Source: a virus
Strand: one strand, 5' to 3'
Length of the DNA stretch: 24,693 bases
Virus record (IMG/VR): IMGVR_UViG_3300046808_000374
Location: 1 to 24,693 of that record
The first letter of the stretch is position 1, and each line of letters opens with the position of its first letter. Under the pieces are notes generated by a model. It saw nothing but the letters and a program-made list of their open reading frames with translations, did not search any database and was not told where the DNA came from. Below, in pieces: positions 1 to 5,596 of the stretch. The position numbers were made by a program, and so were the translations under genes.

Positions 1-104
1 GATATAATGATGTAAATATTTGCTATAAATGTGAAAAAGAGTCCAAGTCTAAATCTAAAAATAAATTGGAGGCACTGATTAATGAGATTAAACGAGCTGA
101 TTAA
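1..104 (+). CDS. C-terminal end of a Cys-rich protein, 5' partial
   Basis: Reading frame 3 is open from the window edge to TAA at 102-104 with no start codon inside except a late TTG. The visible tail of about 33 residues has a CxxC pair (CYKC, about residues 7-10) followed by a Lys/Ser-rich linker and a short charged helix. It overlaps the next gene by 23 bases, a spacing common in this window. The CxxC suggests half of a zinc ribbon like the other Cys-rich small proteins here. The protein cannot be identified from this fragment. Confidence 0.5.
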   Translation, partial: YNDVNICYKCEKESKSKSKNKLEALINEIKRAD

Positions 105-648
105 AACAAAAGCCTATCGTGTTTTGGGTATAGATGCCTCTACAAATTCAATTGCTTTTTGCCTTCTTGAAAATAATCAACCCATAAAATGGGGCAAGAT
201 CAATATTGAAGGCTCTGACATATATGAAAAAATATATGATGCAAAAATAAAAATGTCAGTAATGCTTGATGAGTTAAAGTCTGACTACATTGCGGTTGAG
301 GGTGCAGTACTTGTCAGATCACCTGATGCTGTGATAAAATTATCATATGTCTATGGAGTTGTTATTGCTGAGCTTATGTCTACTGGTGCTAAGGTTATTA
401 CAATTAGCCCTACCGCATGGCAGGCGCACATTGGCAACAAAAATCCAACGAAAGATGAGAAGTCTAGAATAAGATTGGAGCACCCTGGGTACGCAGACTC
501 ATGGTACAAAAATCAATTAAGGAATATGAGAAAGCAAAGAACTGCGGATTATTTTAATAGCAAATACGGATTGTCTGTTTTTGATTTTGATGTTGCAGAC
601 AGTTTTGGAATTGCATATTACGCAAATGAGGTGCTTACAAAAAGATGA
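82..648 (+). CDS. RuvC-like Holliday junction resolvase / RNase H-fold nuclease
   Basis: A 188-residue protein of RuvC size. The N-terminus has the first acidic strand (GIDAS, Asp18), the second acid sits in YIAVEGAV (Glu73), and the C-terminal helix carries a DVADS motif (Asp170/Asp173), matching the D-E-D(D) metal-binding layout of the family. SPTAWQ near residue 110 is a typical RuvC-family strand. It would cleave four-way or branched DNA during recombination or before packaging. It starts at ATG 82 with GGAGG at 67-71, and its stop overlaps the next ATG (ATGA). Its place just before the terminase genes fits trimming of replicative concatemers. Another RNase H-fold nuclease role cannot be excluded. 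Confidence 0.8.
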   Translation: MRLNELIKTKAYRVLGIDASTNSIAFCLLENNQPIKWGKINIEGSDIYEKIYDAKIKMSVMLDELKSDYIAVEGAVLVRSPDAVIKLSYVYGVVIAELMSTGAKVITISPTAWQAHIGNKNPTKDEKSRIRLEHPGYADSWYKNQLRNMRKQRTADYFNSKYGLSVFDFDVADSFGIAYYANEVLTKR

Positions 649-791
649 AACTTTATCAAAGTAAAGATTGGCTTTACAGAAGATATGTCGTTCAAAGAAA
701 AACAGTTACAGAAATTGCAACTGAGTGTAAAGTCTCTGCTATGACCATACAGAGATATTTAGAAAAGTTTGAATTAATAAAAAGGAGATAA
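645..791 (+). CDS. Mini helix-turn-helix protein, 48 aa
   Basis: An ORF from ATG 645 (overlapping the RuvC-like stop as ATGA) to TAA 789-791. The 48-residue product is basic. Its centre (KTVTEIATECKVSAMTIQRY, residues 19-38) reads as a resolvase/Hin-type helix-turn-helix: an 'xxEIAxxxxVSxxTI' pattern in which the second helix would recognise DNA. The last codons contain the AAAGGAG ribosome site of the following GTG-start gene, so the two are translationally linked. It may be a small DNA-binding regulator or a detached HTH module; target unknown. Confidence 0.6.
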   Translation: MKLYQSKDWLYRRYVVQRKTVTEIATECKVSAMTIQRYLEKFELIKRR

Positions 792-792
792 A

Positions 793-1119
793 GTGGCGGA
801 GTTTCCAAATAGGGAAAATGGATTTCAAACATGGGTTACAGACCTTCAATTACTAGGTGTGGACGCACCAGCTGGTAATAGAATAATTACTGAATGTCTT
901 GAGATTGCAGAAATGCTAGTAAATAAAAATAGGTCTTACGGTAATTCAGCTTTAGACCCTATTCGTATATTTTCAAAAGCGGGACCAAGAGAACAGCTGC
1001 ATGTTCGAATAGATGACAAATTAAATAGACTTATGAAGGGTACAGACTACCCAGGAGACAACGATATAGATGATCTAATAGGATATTTAATTCTATTAAA
1101 GATCGCTAAATCAAGTTGA
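793..1119 (+). CDS. Nmad1/DUF1599-like phage protein
   Basis: GTG start with AAAGGAG at 781-787. The 108 residues carry the pattern I associate with the 'nucleotide modification associated domain 1' (DUF1599) family: a helix ending in KNRSYGNSALDP, then VRIDDKLNRL, then an acidic DIDDLIGYLILLKIA helix near the C-terminus. Members are frequent in phages and sit near nucleotide or DNA modification genes, though their reaction is not well established. The acidic helix resembles metal-binding all-alpha NTP pyrophosphohydrolases (MazG-like), an alternative reading. Family assignment is from memory of the motif, so moderate confidence. Confidence 0.55.
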   Translation: MAEFPNRENGFQTWVTDLQLLGVDAPAGNRIITECLEIAEMLVNKNRSYGNSALDPIRIFSKAGPREQLHVRIDDKLNRLMKGTDYPGDNDIDDLIGYLILLKIAKSS

Positions 1120-1144
1120 TTTTTTAGTCAACTAGGATTATAAT
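1114..1144 (+). promoter_or_regulatory. Promoter of the terminase genes with overlapping inverted repeat
   Basis: TTGATT (1116-1121), a 17-base spacer and TATAAT (1139-1144) form a near-consensus promoter. The -35 is covered by a perfect 6-base inverted repeat, AGTTGA (1114-1119) and TCAACT (1128-1133), a possible operator. The start codon at 1153 is 8 bases after the -10, so the transcript would be leaderless or nearly so; no Shine-Dalgarno sequence is visible. Confidence 0.55.
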
Positions 1145-1152
1145 AGTTTATT

Positions 1153-1695
1153 ATGAGTGAAATAGAGCCGTCTGTCCATTTTGACAGAATGAATAAAGTA
1201 GTTGAAGAGCTGCTAAAAGGAAACACGCCAGGTCAGATAGCAACTATAACTGGGTTTAACAGAAAAGAAGTTGTAGAGCTTATTGATGAATGGAAGTCTG
1301 TTGTCCATAACGATAGTAATATGCGTGATAGGGCTAGAGAAGCAATTTCTGGAGCAGATCAACACTATGCAATGCTTATACAGGAAGCCTGGAAAACTGT
1401 TCAGCAGGCTGATGTTCAAGATGCATTAAATGTAAAAGCAACAACCCTTAAGCTAATTGCGGACATAGAAGCAAAAAGAATTGGAATGCTTCAATCCGTT
1501 GGTGTTTTAGAAAACACTGAAATTGCAGCACAAATTGCAGAGACAGAAAAGAAGCAAGAGCTATTGGTCGGAATATTAAAAGAGGTTACTGCTCAGTGCT
1601 CTCATTGCAAACTAGAGGTTGCAAAAAGATTATCTCAAATTACAGGTGTAGTTGAAGCTGTTGTAATTCACCCAGAGGCTGTAGATGGAATTTAA
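1153..1695 (+). CDS. Putative terminase small subunit
   Basis: A 180-residue mostly helical protein. Residues about 15-50 have a helix-turn-helix shape (LLKGNTPGQIATITGFNRKEVVELI), as in small terminases that recognise phage DNA ends; the middle and end are amphipathic helices fit for oligomerisation, with a CSHC pair near residue 149. It sits immediately upstream of, and overlaps by 11 bases, the large terminase gene, the usual order. It would bind the packaging initiation site and hand DNA to the large subunit. Assignment rests on HTH plus context; sequence similarity to a named family is not evident by eye. Confidence 0.65.
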   Translation: MSEIEPSVHFDRMNKVVEELLKGNTPGQIATITGFNRKEVVELIDEWKSVVHNDSNMRDRAREAISGADQHYAMLIQEAWKTVQQADVQDALNVKATTLKLIADIEAKRIGMLQSVGVLENTEIAAQIAETEKKQELLVGILKEVTAQCSHCKLEVAKRLSQITGVVEAVVIHPEAVDGI

Positions 1696-3487
1696 TTTTA
1701 ATGATATTATCGACATCCTTGATGGGGAAGAATTTGAAGAAAGACCAGTAGATCTTAGAAGATTTGTAACAGATCCAAACTATTTAGGACTTCCTCCATT
1801 ATCAGATTATCAATATACATTAATTGAAAAATCATCTCAGATATATAAAGAATCTACTTTATGTAAACTTTTTGGAGAAGAAGAAGGCAAGCGCATGTTT
1901 AAGCAAACATGCAATGAGGTTATAGCACAGTTAGGAAAAGGCTCTGGAAAAGACTATACAGCAACAATCTCTGTATCCTATATGGTATATCTTCTTTTGT
2001 GCCTAAAAGATCCAGCTTCGTACTACGGCAAACCACCAGGTGATACGATTGATATTTTAAATATTGCTATAAACGCTCAGCAAGCTAACAACGTATTCTT
2101 CAAAGGTTTTAAGACAAGAGTAGAGCGCTGCCCTTGGTTTGCGGGTAAGTATGAAGCAAAAGCATCAGAAATAAAATTTGATAAGAATATAACGGTACAC
2201 TCTGGGCACTCTCAAAGAGAAGCTTGGGAAGGATATAACGTTATCACTGTAATACTTGACGAAATCTCAGGATTTTCAATAGAAAACACAACAGGTCATG
2301 ACCAGGCAAAAACAGCTGATGCGATATACGACATGTACCGTGCATCGGTTATTTCTCGTTTCCCTGATTATGGAAAAGTAATTTTGCTTTCATTCCCCAG
2401 ATTTAAAAACGATCCAATACAAAAATTTTATGAATCTGTAATTGCTGAAAAAGAAACAATTATTAGGTCTAAAATATTAAAGATGGACGAAGATTTGCCA
2501 GACGGGACGGACGGAAACGAAATTACTGTAGAGTGGGAAGAAGACCACATTGTTTCATATGCAATACCTAAAGTTTATGCAATAAAAAGACCTTCTTGGG
2601 AAGTAAACCCAACTAAAAAGATAGAAGACTATAAGGTAGAATTTTATAAAAATATGCCAGATGCGCTTGGCCGTTTTGCCTGCATGCCTCCAGAAATGAT
2701 TGATGCATTCTTTAAATCTCGTGAAAAAATTGAAAAAGCTTTTAATAACACGGCTTTAGCTGTAGATTCATTTGGAAGACTTGAACCGTGGTTTGCTCCA
2801 GATCCAGATAAAGAATATTTTATTCACGTCGACCTGGCTCAAAAACATGACCACTGTGCAGTGTCGATGTCACACGTTCAAAAGTGGGTAAATGTAAAAG
2901 TTACTGATACATACTCTCAACCAGCTCCAATCGTTGAGGTGGATGCGGTAAGATACTGGACTCCAACACCAGATAAATCTGTTGATTTTACTGAGGTAAA
3001 AGATTATATTCTTTCTCTTAGAACCACTGGGTTTAAAATCAGGCTATGCACATTCGATAGATGGAATTCTCACGACATGATGCAACAACTAAAGCAGTAC
3101 GGAATTAATACAGAAATTTTGTCGGTAGCAAAGAAGCACTATGACGATATGGCAATGGTGGTTTTAGAAGAAAGACTACATGGCCCATATATTCCTTTAT
3201 TGATAGATGAATTACTACAGTTAAAAATTATGAAAGATAAGGTTGACCACCCAAGAAAAGGTTCAAAAGACTTGGCTGACGCAGTGTGCGGATCAGTGTT
3301 TAATGCAATTAGCATGACAAGGCCAAATATCAATCAAGAGATAGATATACATACTTATGACTCTATGTCTTATGACGATGATTTTGGTAAAAAGGCAGAT
3401 GGAGAAGTTCACCATTATAATATGATTAGAGCTCCAAGAATGCCAGAACATTTAAAAGAAGCTATGGACAGGATGCAAATACTATGA
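1685..3487 (+). CDS. terL: Terminase large subunit (packaging ATPase-nuclease)
   Basis: The 600-residue protein has both terminase domains. ATPase: Walker A GKGSGKD at 84-90 and Walker B VILDE with Asp192-Glu193. RNase H-fold nuclease: FIHVDLAQ (Asp383), LCTFDRW (Asp458) and SKDLADAV (Asp529/Asp532), the three acidic metal ligands. Length is typical. It powers translocation of DNA into the prohead and cuts the concatemer. Start ATG 1685 overlaps the small subunit gene. Arginine codons are mainly AGA, matching the tRNA-Arg(TCT) encoded downstream. Its stop overlaps the next start. Confidence 0.92.
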   Translation: MEFNFNDIIDILDGEEFEERPVDLRRFVTDPNYLGLPPLSDYQYTLIEKSSQIYKESTLCKLFGEEEGKRMFKQTCNEVIAQLGKGSGKDYTATISVSYMVYLLLCLKDPASYYGKPPGDTIDILNIAINAQQANNVFFKGFKTRVERCPWFAGKYEAKASEIKFDKNITVHSGHSQREAWEGYNVITVILDEISGFSIENTTGHDQAKTADAIYDMYRASVISRFPDYGKVILLSFPRFKNDPIQKFYESVIAEKETIIRSKILKMDEDLPDGTDGNEITVEWEEDHIVSYAIPKVYAIKRPSWEVNPTKKIEDYKVEFYKNMPDALGRFACMPPEMIDAFFKSREKIEKAFNNTALAVDSFGRLEPWFAPDPDKEYFIHVDLAQKHDHCAVSMSHVQKWVNVKVTDTYSQPAPIVEVDAVRYWTPTPDKSVDFTEVKDYILSLRTTGFKIRLCTFDRWNSHDMMQQLKQYGINTEILSVAKKHYDDMAMVVLEERLHGPYIPLLIDELLQLKIMKDKVDHPRKGSKDLADAVCGSVFNAISMTRPNINQEIDIHTYDSMSYDDDFGKKADGEVHHYNMIRAPRMPEHLKEAMDRMQIL

Positions 3488-3717
3488 GTGAATATCAAGA
3501 GCAGGCAAAGTTATGTAAATGTTGTACTAAGCATGTTCCACTTCCAACAGTTATGAAAGAGTATAATCAGGAAATGGTTTGCCCAACAACATATTACAAT
3601 ATAATTGAATATAAAAGGATATGGGAATCGTACGGCAAGAGGCCCGTTGGTAGCATAAGAAAACATTTTTCAGAGTATGTTCAACAAGCAGTAGAAAAAA
3701 CTATTGACAATATTTAA
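3484..3717 (+). CDS. Small Cys-rich protein, putative zinc binding
   Basis: A 77-residue protein whose ATG overlaps the terminase stop (ATGA). The N-terminal half has CKCCTKH and, about 20 residues on, MVCPTTYYN, enough Cys/His for one zinc site. The C-terminal half is a charged helix (about residues 43-77). It probably belongs to the terminase operon, which appears to end here because a new promoter overlaps its last codons. Function unknown. Confidence 0.65.
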   Translation: MSEYQEQAKLCKCCTKHVPLPTVMKEYNQEMVCPTTYYNIIEYKRIWESYGKRPVGSIRKHFSEYVQQAVEKTIDNI

Positions 3718-3733
3718 TGATATATACTATACT
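3704..3733 (+). promoter_or_regulatory. Promoter of the tRNA cluster
   Basis: Consensus TTGACA (3704-3709), 18-base spacer, TATACT (3728-3733); a second TATACT lies at 3723-3728. The predicted start is about 3740, just before the first tRNA at 3743, so little 5' trimming would be needed. It overlaps the end of the preceding CDS. Confidence 0.7.
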
Positions 3734-3742
3734 ATCAACTAG

Positions 3743-3816
3743 GCGCCAATAGCTTAGTTGGTTAAAGCCCCGAACTCATAATTCGGTAATCGTAGGTTCA
3801 AGTCCTACTTGGCGCA
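3743..3816 (+). tRNA. tRNA with CAT anticodon (elongator Met or Ile2)
   Basis: Cloverleaf: acceptor GCGCCAA/TTGGCGC, D-stem GCTT/AAGC with C11:G24 (elongator type), anticodon stem CCGAA/TTCGG with loop CTCATAA, T-arm GTAGG-TTCAAGT-CCTAC, discriminator A, no encoded CCA. A CAT anticodon can be elongator Met or, if lysidine-modified by TilS, Ile2 reading ATA, a codon this AT-rich genome uses often. The sequence alone does not decide. Confidence 0.9.
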
Positions 3817-3827
3817 CAGGAGGAAAA

Positions 3828-4112
3828 GTGGACGAAGATATGTTGCAATATTATATTGAGCTAGGTGTCATAAATGTATCTGGCATGGACGAAAATGGTG
3901 AATTTATATTTACTATTGATGAAAGTGCAAAAGAGATTGCGCCAGAATTATGGAAGGCTCATACAGATTTTGTAGATGCCACACTAATTGATCTATTTGA
4001 AAAAGGTTTGCTTGACGTTGAGTACGATGAAAATTTAGAAGCTCATATGGAGTTAAGCGAAGAAGGAAAGCGTGTAGCAAAAGAATTAGGGTTAATAGAA
4101 TTAGAAGAATAA
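3828..4112 (+). CDS. Acidic 94-aa protein lying between tRNA genes
   Basis: GTG start with a perfect AGGAGG (3818-3823) that begins two bases after the tRNA 3' end; the stop is only five bases before the next tRNA. The product is strongly acidic and helical, with a C-terminal part (ELSEEGKRVAKELGLIE) that resembles the end of winged-helix proteins. No catalytic motif is visible. The gene is expected to be freed from a tRNA-mRNA-tRNA precursor by tRNA processing enzymes. Function unknown. Confidence 0.75.
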   Translation: MDEDMLQYYIELGVINVSGMDENGEFIFTIDESAKEIAPELWKAHTDFVDATLIDLFEKGLLDVEYDENLEAHMELSEEGKRVAKELGLIELEE

Positions 4113-4117
4113 TCAAT

Positions 4118-4190
4118 GCCTCCATAGCTCAGGGGAAAGAGCGAGACTCTTCTAAGGTCTGCGTCGGTGGTTCGAATCCATCTGGGGGCG
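4118..4190 (+). tRNA. tRNA-Arg(TCT)
   Basis: Acceptor GCCTCCA/TGGGGGC (one G-T pair), D-stem GCTC/GAGC, anticodon stem AGACT/GGTCT with loop CTTCTAA, T-arm GGTGG-TTCGAAT-CCATC, discriminator G, no CCA. It reads AGA, the dominant Arg codon of the terminase gene and several other genes in the window. Confidence 0.93.
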
Positions 4191-4198
4191 CAAAGTAG

Positions 4199-4227
4199 TT
4201 GACTATATTTTTATAGTATGATAAGAT
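4199..4227 (+). promoter_or_regulatory. Internal promoter in the tRNA cluster
   Basis: TTGACT (4199-4204), 17-base spacer, TAAGAT (4222-4227). The predicted start is around 4234, three bases before the tRNA at 4237. Confidence 0.55.
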
Positions 4228-4236
4228 ATACATCTT

Positions 4237-4311
4237 AGCGGATTAGAGCAGCTCGGTTAGCTCGAAAGCCTCATAAGCTTTAGGTCCTGGGTTCGAATCC
4301 CAGATCCGCCA
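4237..4311 (+). tRNA. tRNA with CAT anticodon, initiator-like (fMet candidate)
   Basis: Acceptor AGCGGAT/ATCCGCC leaves position 1:72 as an A-C mismatch; the D-stem GAGC/GCTC has A11:U24; anticodon loop CTCATAA; T-arm CTGGG-TTCGAAT-CCCAG; discriminator A; no CCA. An unpaired 1:72 and purine-11:pyrimidine-24 are hallmarks of bacterial initiator tRNA. Against this, the anticodon stem is AAAGC/GCTTT and lacks the three G-C pairs initiators normally use at the P site. The other CAT tRNA at 3743 has ordinary elongator features. Confidence 0.85.
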
Positions 4312-4387
4312 CTAGGTTGGTTGCTGCAGGAATGCCATCCTAAACCGCTTGGTGCCTAACTCTTGAGTAGTTGGGTGTCAAGCTTTT
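4312..4387 (+). other. Non-coding inter-tRNA spacer with two hairpins
   Basis: 76 bases between two tRNAs with no ORF. It can form a TAGGTTGG/CCATCCTA stem (one mismatch) and a second stem CCTAACT/AGTTGGG (one G-T) followed by AAGCTTTT. The opening resembles that of the spacer at 5258 (CTA-GGTTG-TTGC-CAGG). It may be a processing element, weak terminator or part of a larger structured RNA. Confidence 0.4.
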
Positions 4388-4458
4388 ATCGCATAAGTGT
4401 TACGGTAGCACAACGGCTTCCAAACCCGTTGGACGAGGTTCGATTCCTTGATGCGGTG
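4388..4458 (+). tRNA. tRNA-Trp(CCA)
   Basis: Acceptor ATCGCAT/ATGCGGT (T-G at pair 2), D-stem GTGT/GCAC, anticodon arm ACGGC/CCCGT with a C-C mismatch closing the loop TTCCAAA, T-arm CGAGG-TTCGATT-CCTTG, discriminator G as expected for Trp, no CCA. A Gly(TCC) reading would need the loop shifted by one base and loses the stem, so Trp is preferred. The weak pairs make it somewhat degenerate. Confidence 0.78.
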
Positions 4459-4643
4459 CAAACAAGACTACGACGGTAGGCTTGGAGTATGACGGAATAT
4501 CCTAATGTGTCAAAAGCGGGGATAACGTAAGATCTGAGATAGCTCTCAATGTTAGCAACATAAAGATCTGTAGGCTTAAAAGGGGTACTTGAGACAACTT
4601 TGACTTGGCCTTGTAGGTGAAATCCAATCCTACTACTCACAAT
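4459..4643 (+). ncRNA. Structured non-coding spacer RNA, unknown
   Basis: About 185 bases with no T-loop motif, hence no hidden tRNA. It folds by eye into a neat three-way junction: AGATCT (4530-4535) pairs with AGATCT (4564-4569), enclosing GAGA-TAGC-TCTC and ATGTT-AGC-AACAT. A further stem GTAGG/CCTAC lies at 4613-4633. GTAGGCTT occurs twice. CGGGGATAAC at 4517-4526 recurs as CGGGGACAAC at 5300-5309 in another spacer. Such clean nested helices suggest a functional RNA, but no known family was identified. Confidence 0.45.
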
Positions 4644-4676
4644 ACAAACCCGCTGTAAAAAGCGGGATTTGTTTTT
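4644..4676 (+). terminator. Terminator-like hairpin directly before tRNA-Asn
   Basis: ACAAA-CCCGCT (4644-4654), loop GTAAAA, AGCGGG-a-TTTGT (4661-4672; one bulged A) followed by a run of T to 4676. It is a good intrinsic terminator shape but its T tract ends at the first base of tRNA-Asn, with no clear promoter between. It could be an attenuator or an RNase processing hairpin. Confidence 0.6.
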
Positions 4677-4748
4677 GACCCATAGCTCAGTTGGTAGAGC
4701 GTCGAACTGTTAATTCGAATGTCCCAGGATCGAGACCTGGTGGGTCAG
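4676..4748 (+). tRNA. tRNA-Asn(GTT)
   Basis: Acceptor TGACCCA/TGGGTCA, D-stem GCTC/GAGC, anticodon stem TCGAA/TTCGA with loop CTGTTAA, T-arm CCAGG-ATCGAGA-CCTGG (first T-loop base is A rather than T), discriminator G as usual for Asn, no CCA. Confidence 0.92.
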
Positions 4749-4890
4749 CTCGGAAGAAGGTAACCACGGCTAGTTATAGTGACTAATGGGGACCGCCCCA
4801 CGGAGAAAGTTGGATACTCTTGGCTTGCTGCCCAACCATGCGTTGTATGAAAACGATATCTAAGTAATACAACAAGTTGGTCCAACACCT
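4749..4890 (+). ncRNA. Structured non-coding spacer RNA, unknown
   Basis: 142 bases without an ORF or tRNA. Visible helices: GGGG/CCCC around 4788-4800, GTTGG...CCAAC (4809-4836 region), GTTGTAT/ATACAAC (4843-4873 region) and GTTG/CAAC near 4876-4886. The segment CTAATG-GGGA echoes the spacer at 4459. It may be a further member of the same RNA type or a processing spacer. Confidence 0.4.
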
Positions 4891-4964
4891 GGTCTCGTAG
4901 CTCAGTTGGTTAGAGCGCTTCCCTGTCACGGAAGAGGTCGACGGTTCAAGTCCGTTCGGGATCG
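4891..4964 (+). tRNA. tRNA-Asp(GTC)
   Basis: Acceptor GGTCTCG/CGGGATC (two G-T pairs), D-stem GCTC/GAGC, anticodon stem CTTCC/GGAAG with loop CTGTCAC, T-arm GACGG-TTCAAGT-CCGTT, discriminator G, no CCA. Confidence 0.93.
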
Positions 4965-4968
4965 CAGT

Positions 4969-5041
4969 GCCCCCTTAGCTCAGTGGCCAGAGCACCGCTC
5001 TTGTAAAGCGGGGGTCGTCAGTTCGACTCTGACAGGGGGCT
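4969..5041 (+). tRNA. tRNA-Thr(TGT)
   Basis: Acceptor GCCCCCT/AGGGGGC, D-stem GCTC/GAGC, anticodon stem CCGCT/AGCGG with loop CTTGTAA, T-arm GTCAG-TTCGACT-CTGAC, discriminator T, no CCA. It reads ACA, very common in these genes. Four bases separate it from tRNA-Asp. Confidence 0.93.
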
Positions 5042-5046
5042 CGCTG

Positions 5047-5129
5047 GGAAGATTGGCAGAGAGGACGAATGCAGCGGTTTGCTAAATCGTAGATCGAAAG
5101 ATCCACAGGTTCGAATCCTGTATCTTCCG
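5047..5129 (+). tRNA. tRNA-Ser(GCT)
   Basis: Class II tRNA: acceptor GGAAGAT/ATCTTCC, anticodon arm GCGGT/ATCGT with loop TTGCTAA, long variable arm GATC-GAAA-GATC, T-arm ACAGG-TTCGAAT-CCTGT, discriminator G. It reads AGT/AGC. Its normal long arm contrasts with the short arm of the Leu tRNA downstream. Confidence 0.92.
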
Positions 5130-5137
5130 CCGTAATT

Positions 5138-5146
5138 TGATATAAT
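5138..5146 (+). promoter_or_regulatory. Extended -10 upstream of tRNA-Leu
   Basis: TGA-TATAAT (5138-5146); predicted start about 5153, just before the hairpin at 5158-5178. No good -35 is seen. Confidence 0.5.
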
Positions 5147-5157
5147 TAAAATACTAC

Positions 5158-5183
5158 CCTAACAACTAGTGTGTTAGGTTTTT
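5158..5183 (+). terminator. Terminator-like hairpin between promoter and tRNA-Leu
   Basis: CCTAACA (5158-5164), loop ACTAGTG, TGTTAGG (5172-5178), then five T ending at the base before tRNA-Leu. It would stop read-through from upstream tRNAs, or attenuate the transcript started at about 5153. Confidence 0.6.
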
Positions 5184-5257
5184 GCGTCAGTAGCCCAAAT
5201 GGTAGAGGCGTCAGTCTTAGGAACTGATTGTTGTAGGTTCGATTCCTACCTGATGCA
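5184..5257 (+). tRNA. tRNA-Leu(TAG) lacking the long variable arm
   Basis: Acceptor GCGTCAG/CTGATGC, D-arm GCC/GGC with GGTAGAGGC, anticodon stem TCAGT/ACTGA, loop CTTAGGA (anticodon TAG, G37), T-arm GTAGG-TTCGATT-CCTAC, discriminator A. Anticodon loop, G37 and A73 are all Leu-like, yet the variable loop is only TTGTT, whereas bacterial tRNA-Leu normally has a long class II arm. It reads CTA. Confidence 0.85.
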
Positions 5258-5387
5258 CGATACTAAGGTTGCGTTGCAGGTATATAGACTGACTCCCGAC
5301 GGGGACAACTGGAGGACAACGGGCGATAGTAAATCCTCATGTATCATGATTAATAAGTTAGTCTGCTCGTAGACTTATTAATCGCTT
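5258..5387 (+). ncRNA. Structured non-coding spacer RNA, unknown
   Basis: 130 bases without a CDS or T-loop. The 3' end holds a long hairpin: GATTAATA (about 5348) pairs with TATTAATC (about 5375-5382), with an inner AGTCT/AGACT stem and a four-base bulge. CCC-GAC-GGG and a repeated GGACAAC (around 5303 and 5314) lie upstream. It shares CGGGGAYAAC with the spacer at 4459 and its opening with the spacer at 4312. Confidence 0.4.
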
Positions 5388-5459
5388 GGCCCTATCGTCT
5401 ATCGGTTAGGACTCCAGATTTTCAATCTGGCAAGACGGGTTCGACTCCCGTTGGGGCTA
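5388..5459 (+). tRNA. tRNA-Glu(TTC)
   Basis: Acceptor GGCCCTA/TGGGGCT with G-T at the first pair, D-arm beginning GTCT as usual for Glu, anticodon stem CCAGA/TCTGG with loop TTTTCAA, T-arm ACGGG-TTCGACT-CCCGT, discriminator A, no CCA. It abuts tRNA-Gln with one base between. Confidence 0.9.
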
Positions 5460-5460
5460 C

Positions 5461-5531
5461 TTCTCCTTCGTCCAACGGTAGGACTCCAGTTTTTGGCACT
5501 GGCAATCTTGGTTCGAATCCAGGGGGAGAAG
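5461..5531 (+). tRNA. tRNA-Gln(TTG)
   Basis: Acceptor TTCTCCT/GGGAGAA, D-stem GTCC/GGAC, anticodon stem CCAGT/ACTGG with loop TTTTGGC, T-arm CTTGG-TTCGAAT-CCAGG, discriminator G, no CCA. It reads CAA. Last tRNA of the cluster. Confidence 0.9.
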
Positions 5532-5538
5532 CAAAGTG

Positions 5539-5567
5539 TTGACAATCATATTTTTAAATAGTAAACT
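5539..5567 (+). promoter_or_regulatory. Strong promoter of katG
   Basis: Consensus TTGACA (5539-5544), 17-base spacer, TAAACT (5562-5567). The leader is about 23 bases with AAGGAG before the ATG. CTTAT (5566-5570) and ATAAG (5584-5588) form a small inverted repeat reaching into the ribosome site. Confidence 0.7.
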
Positions 5568-5596
5568 TATAACAACATTATTCATAAGGAGAAAAA

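Noticed and set aside
4388-4458. tRNA-Gly(TCC) reading of the tRNA called Trp
   Set aside because: Placing TCC in the anticodon destroys the anticodon stem; CCA centres the loop and the G discriminator fits Trp.
4386-4640. 84-codon minus-strand ORF in the tRNA region
   Set aside because: It runs antisense through tRNA-Trp and a hairpin-rich spacer; its sequence lacks protein-like character and all supported genes are on the + strand.
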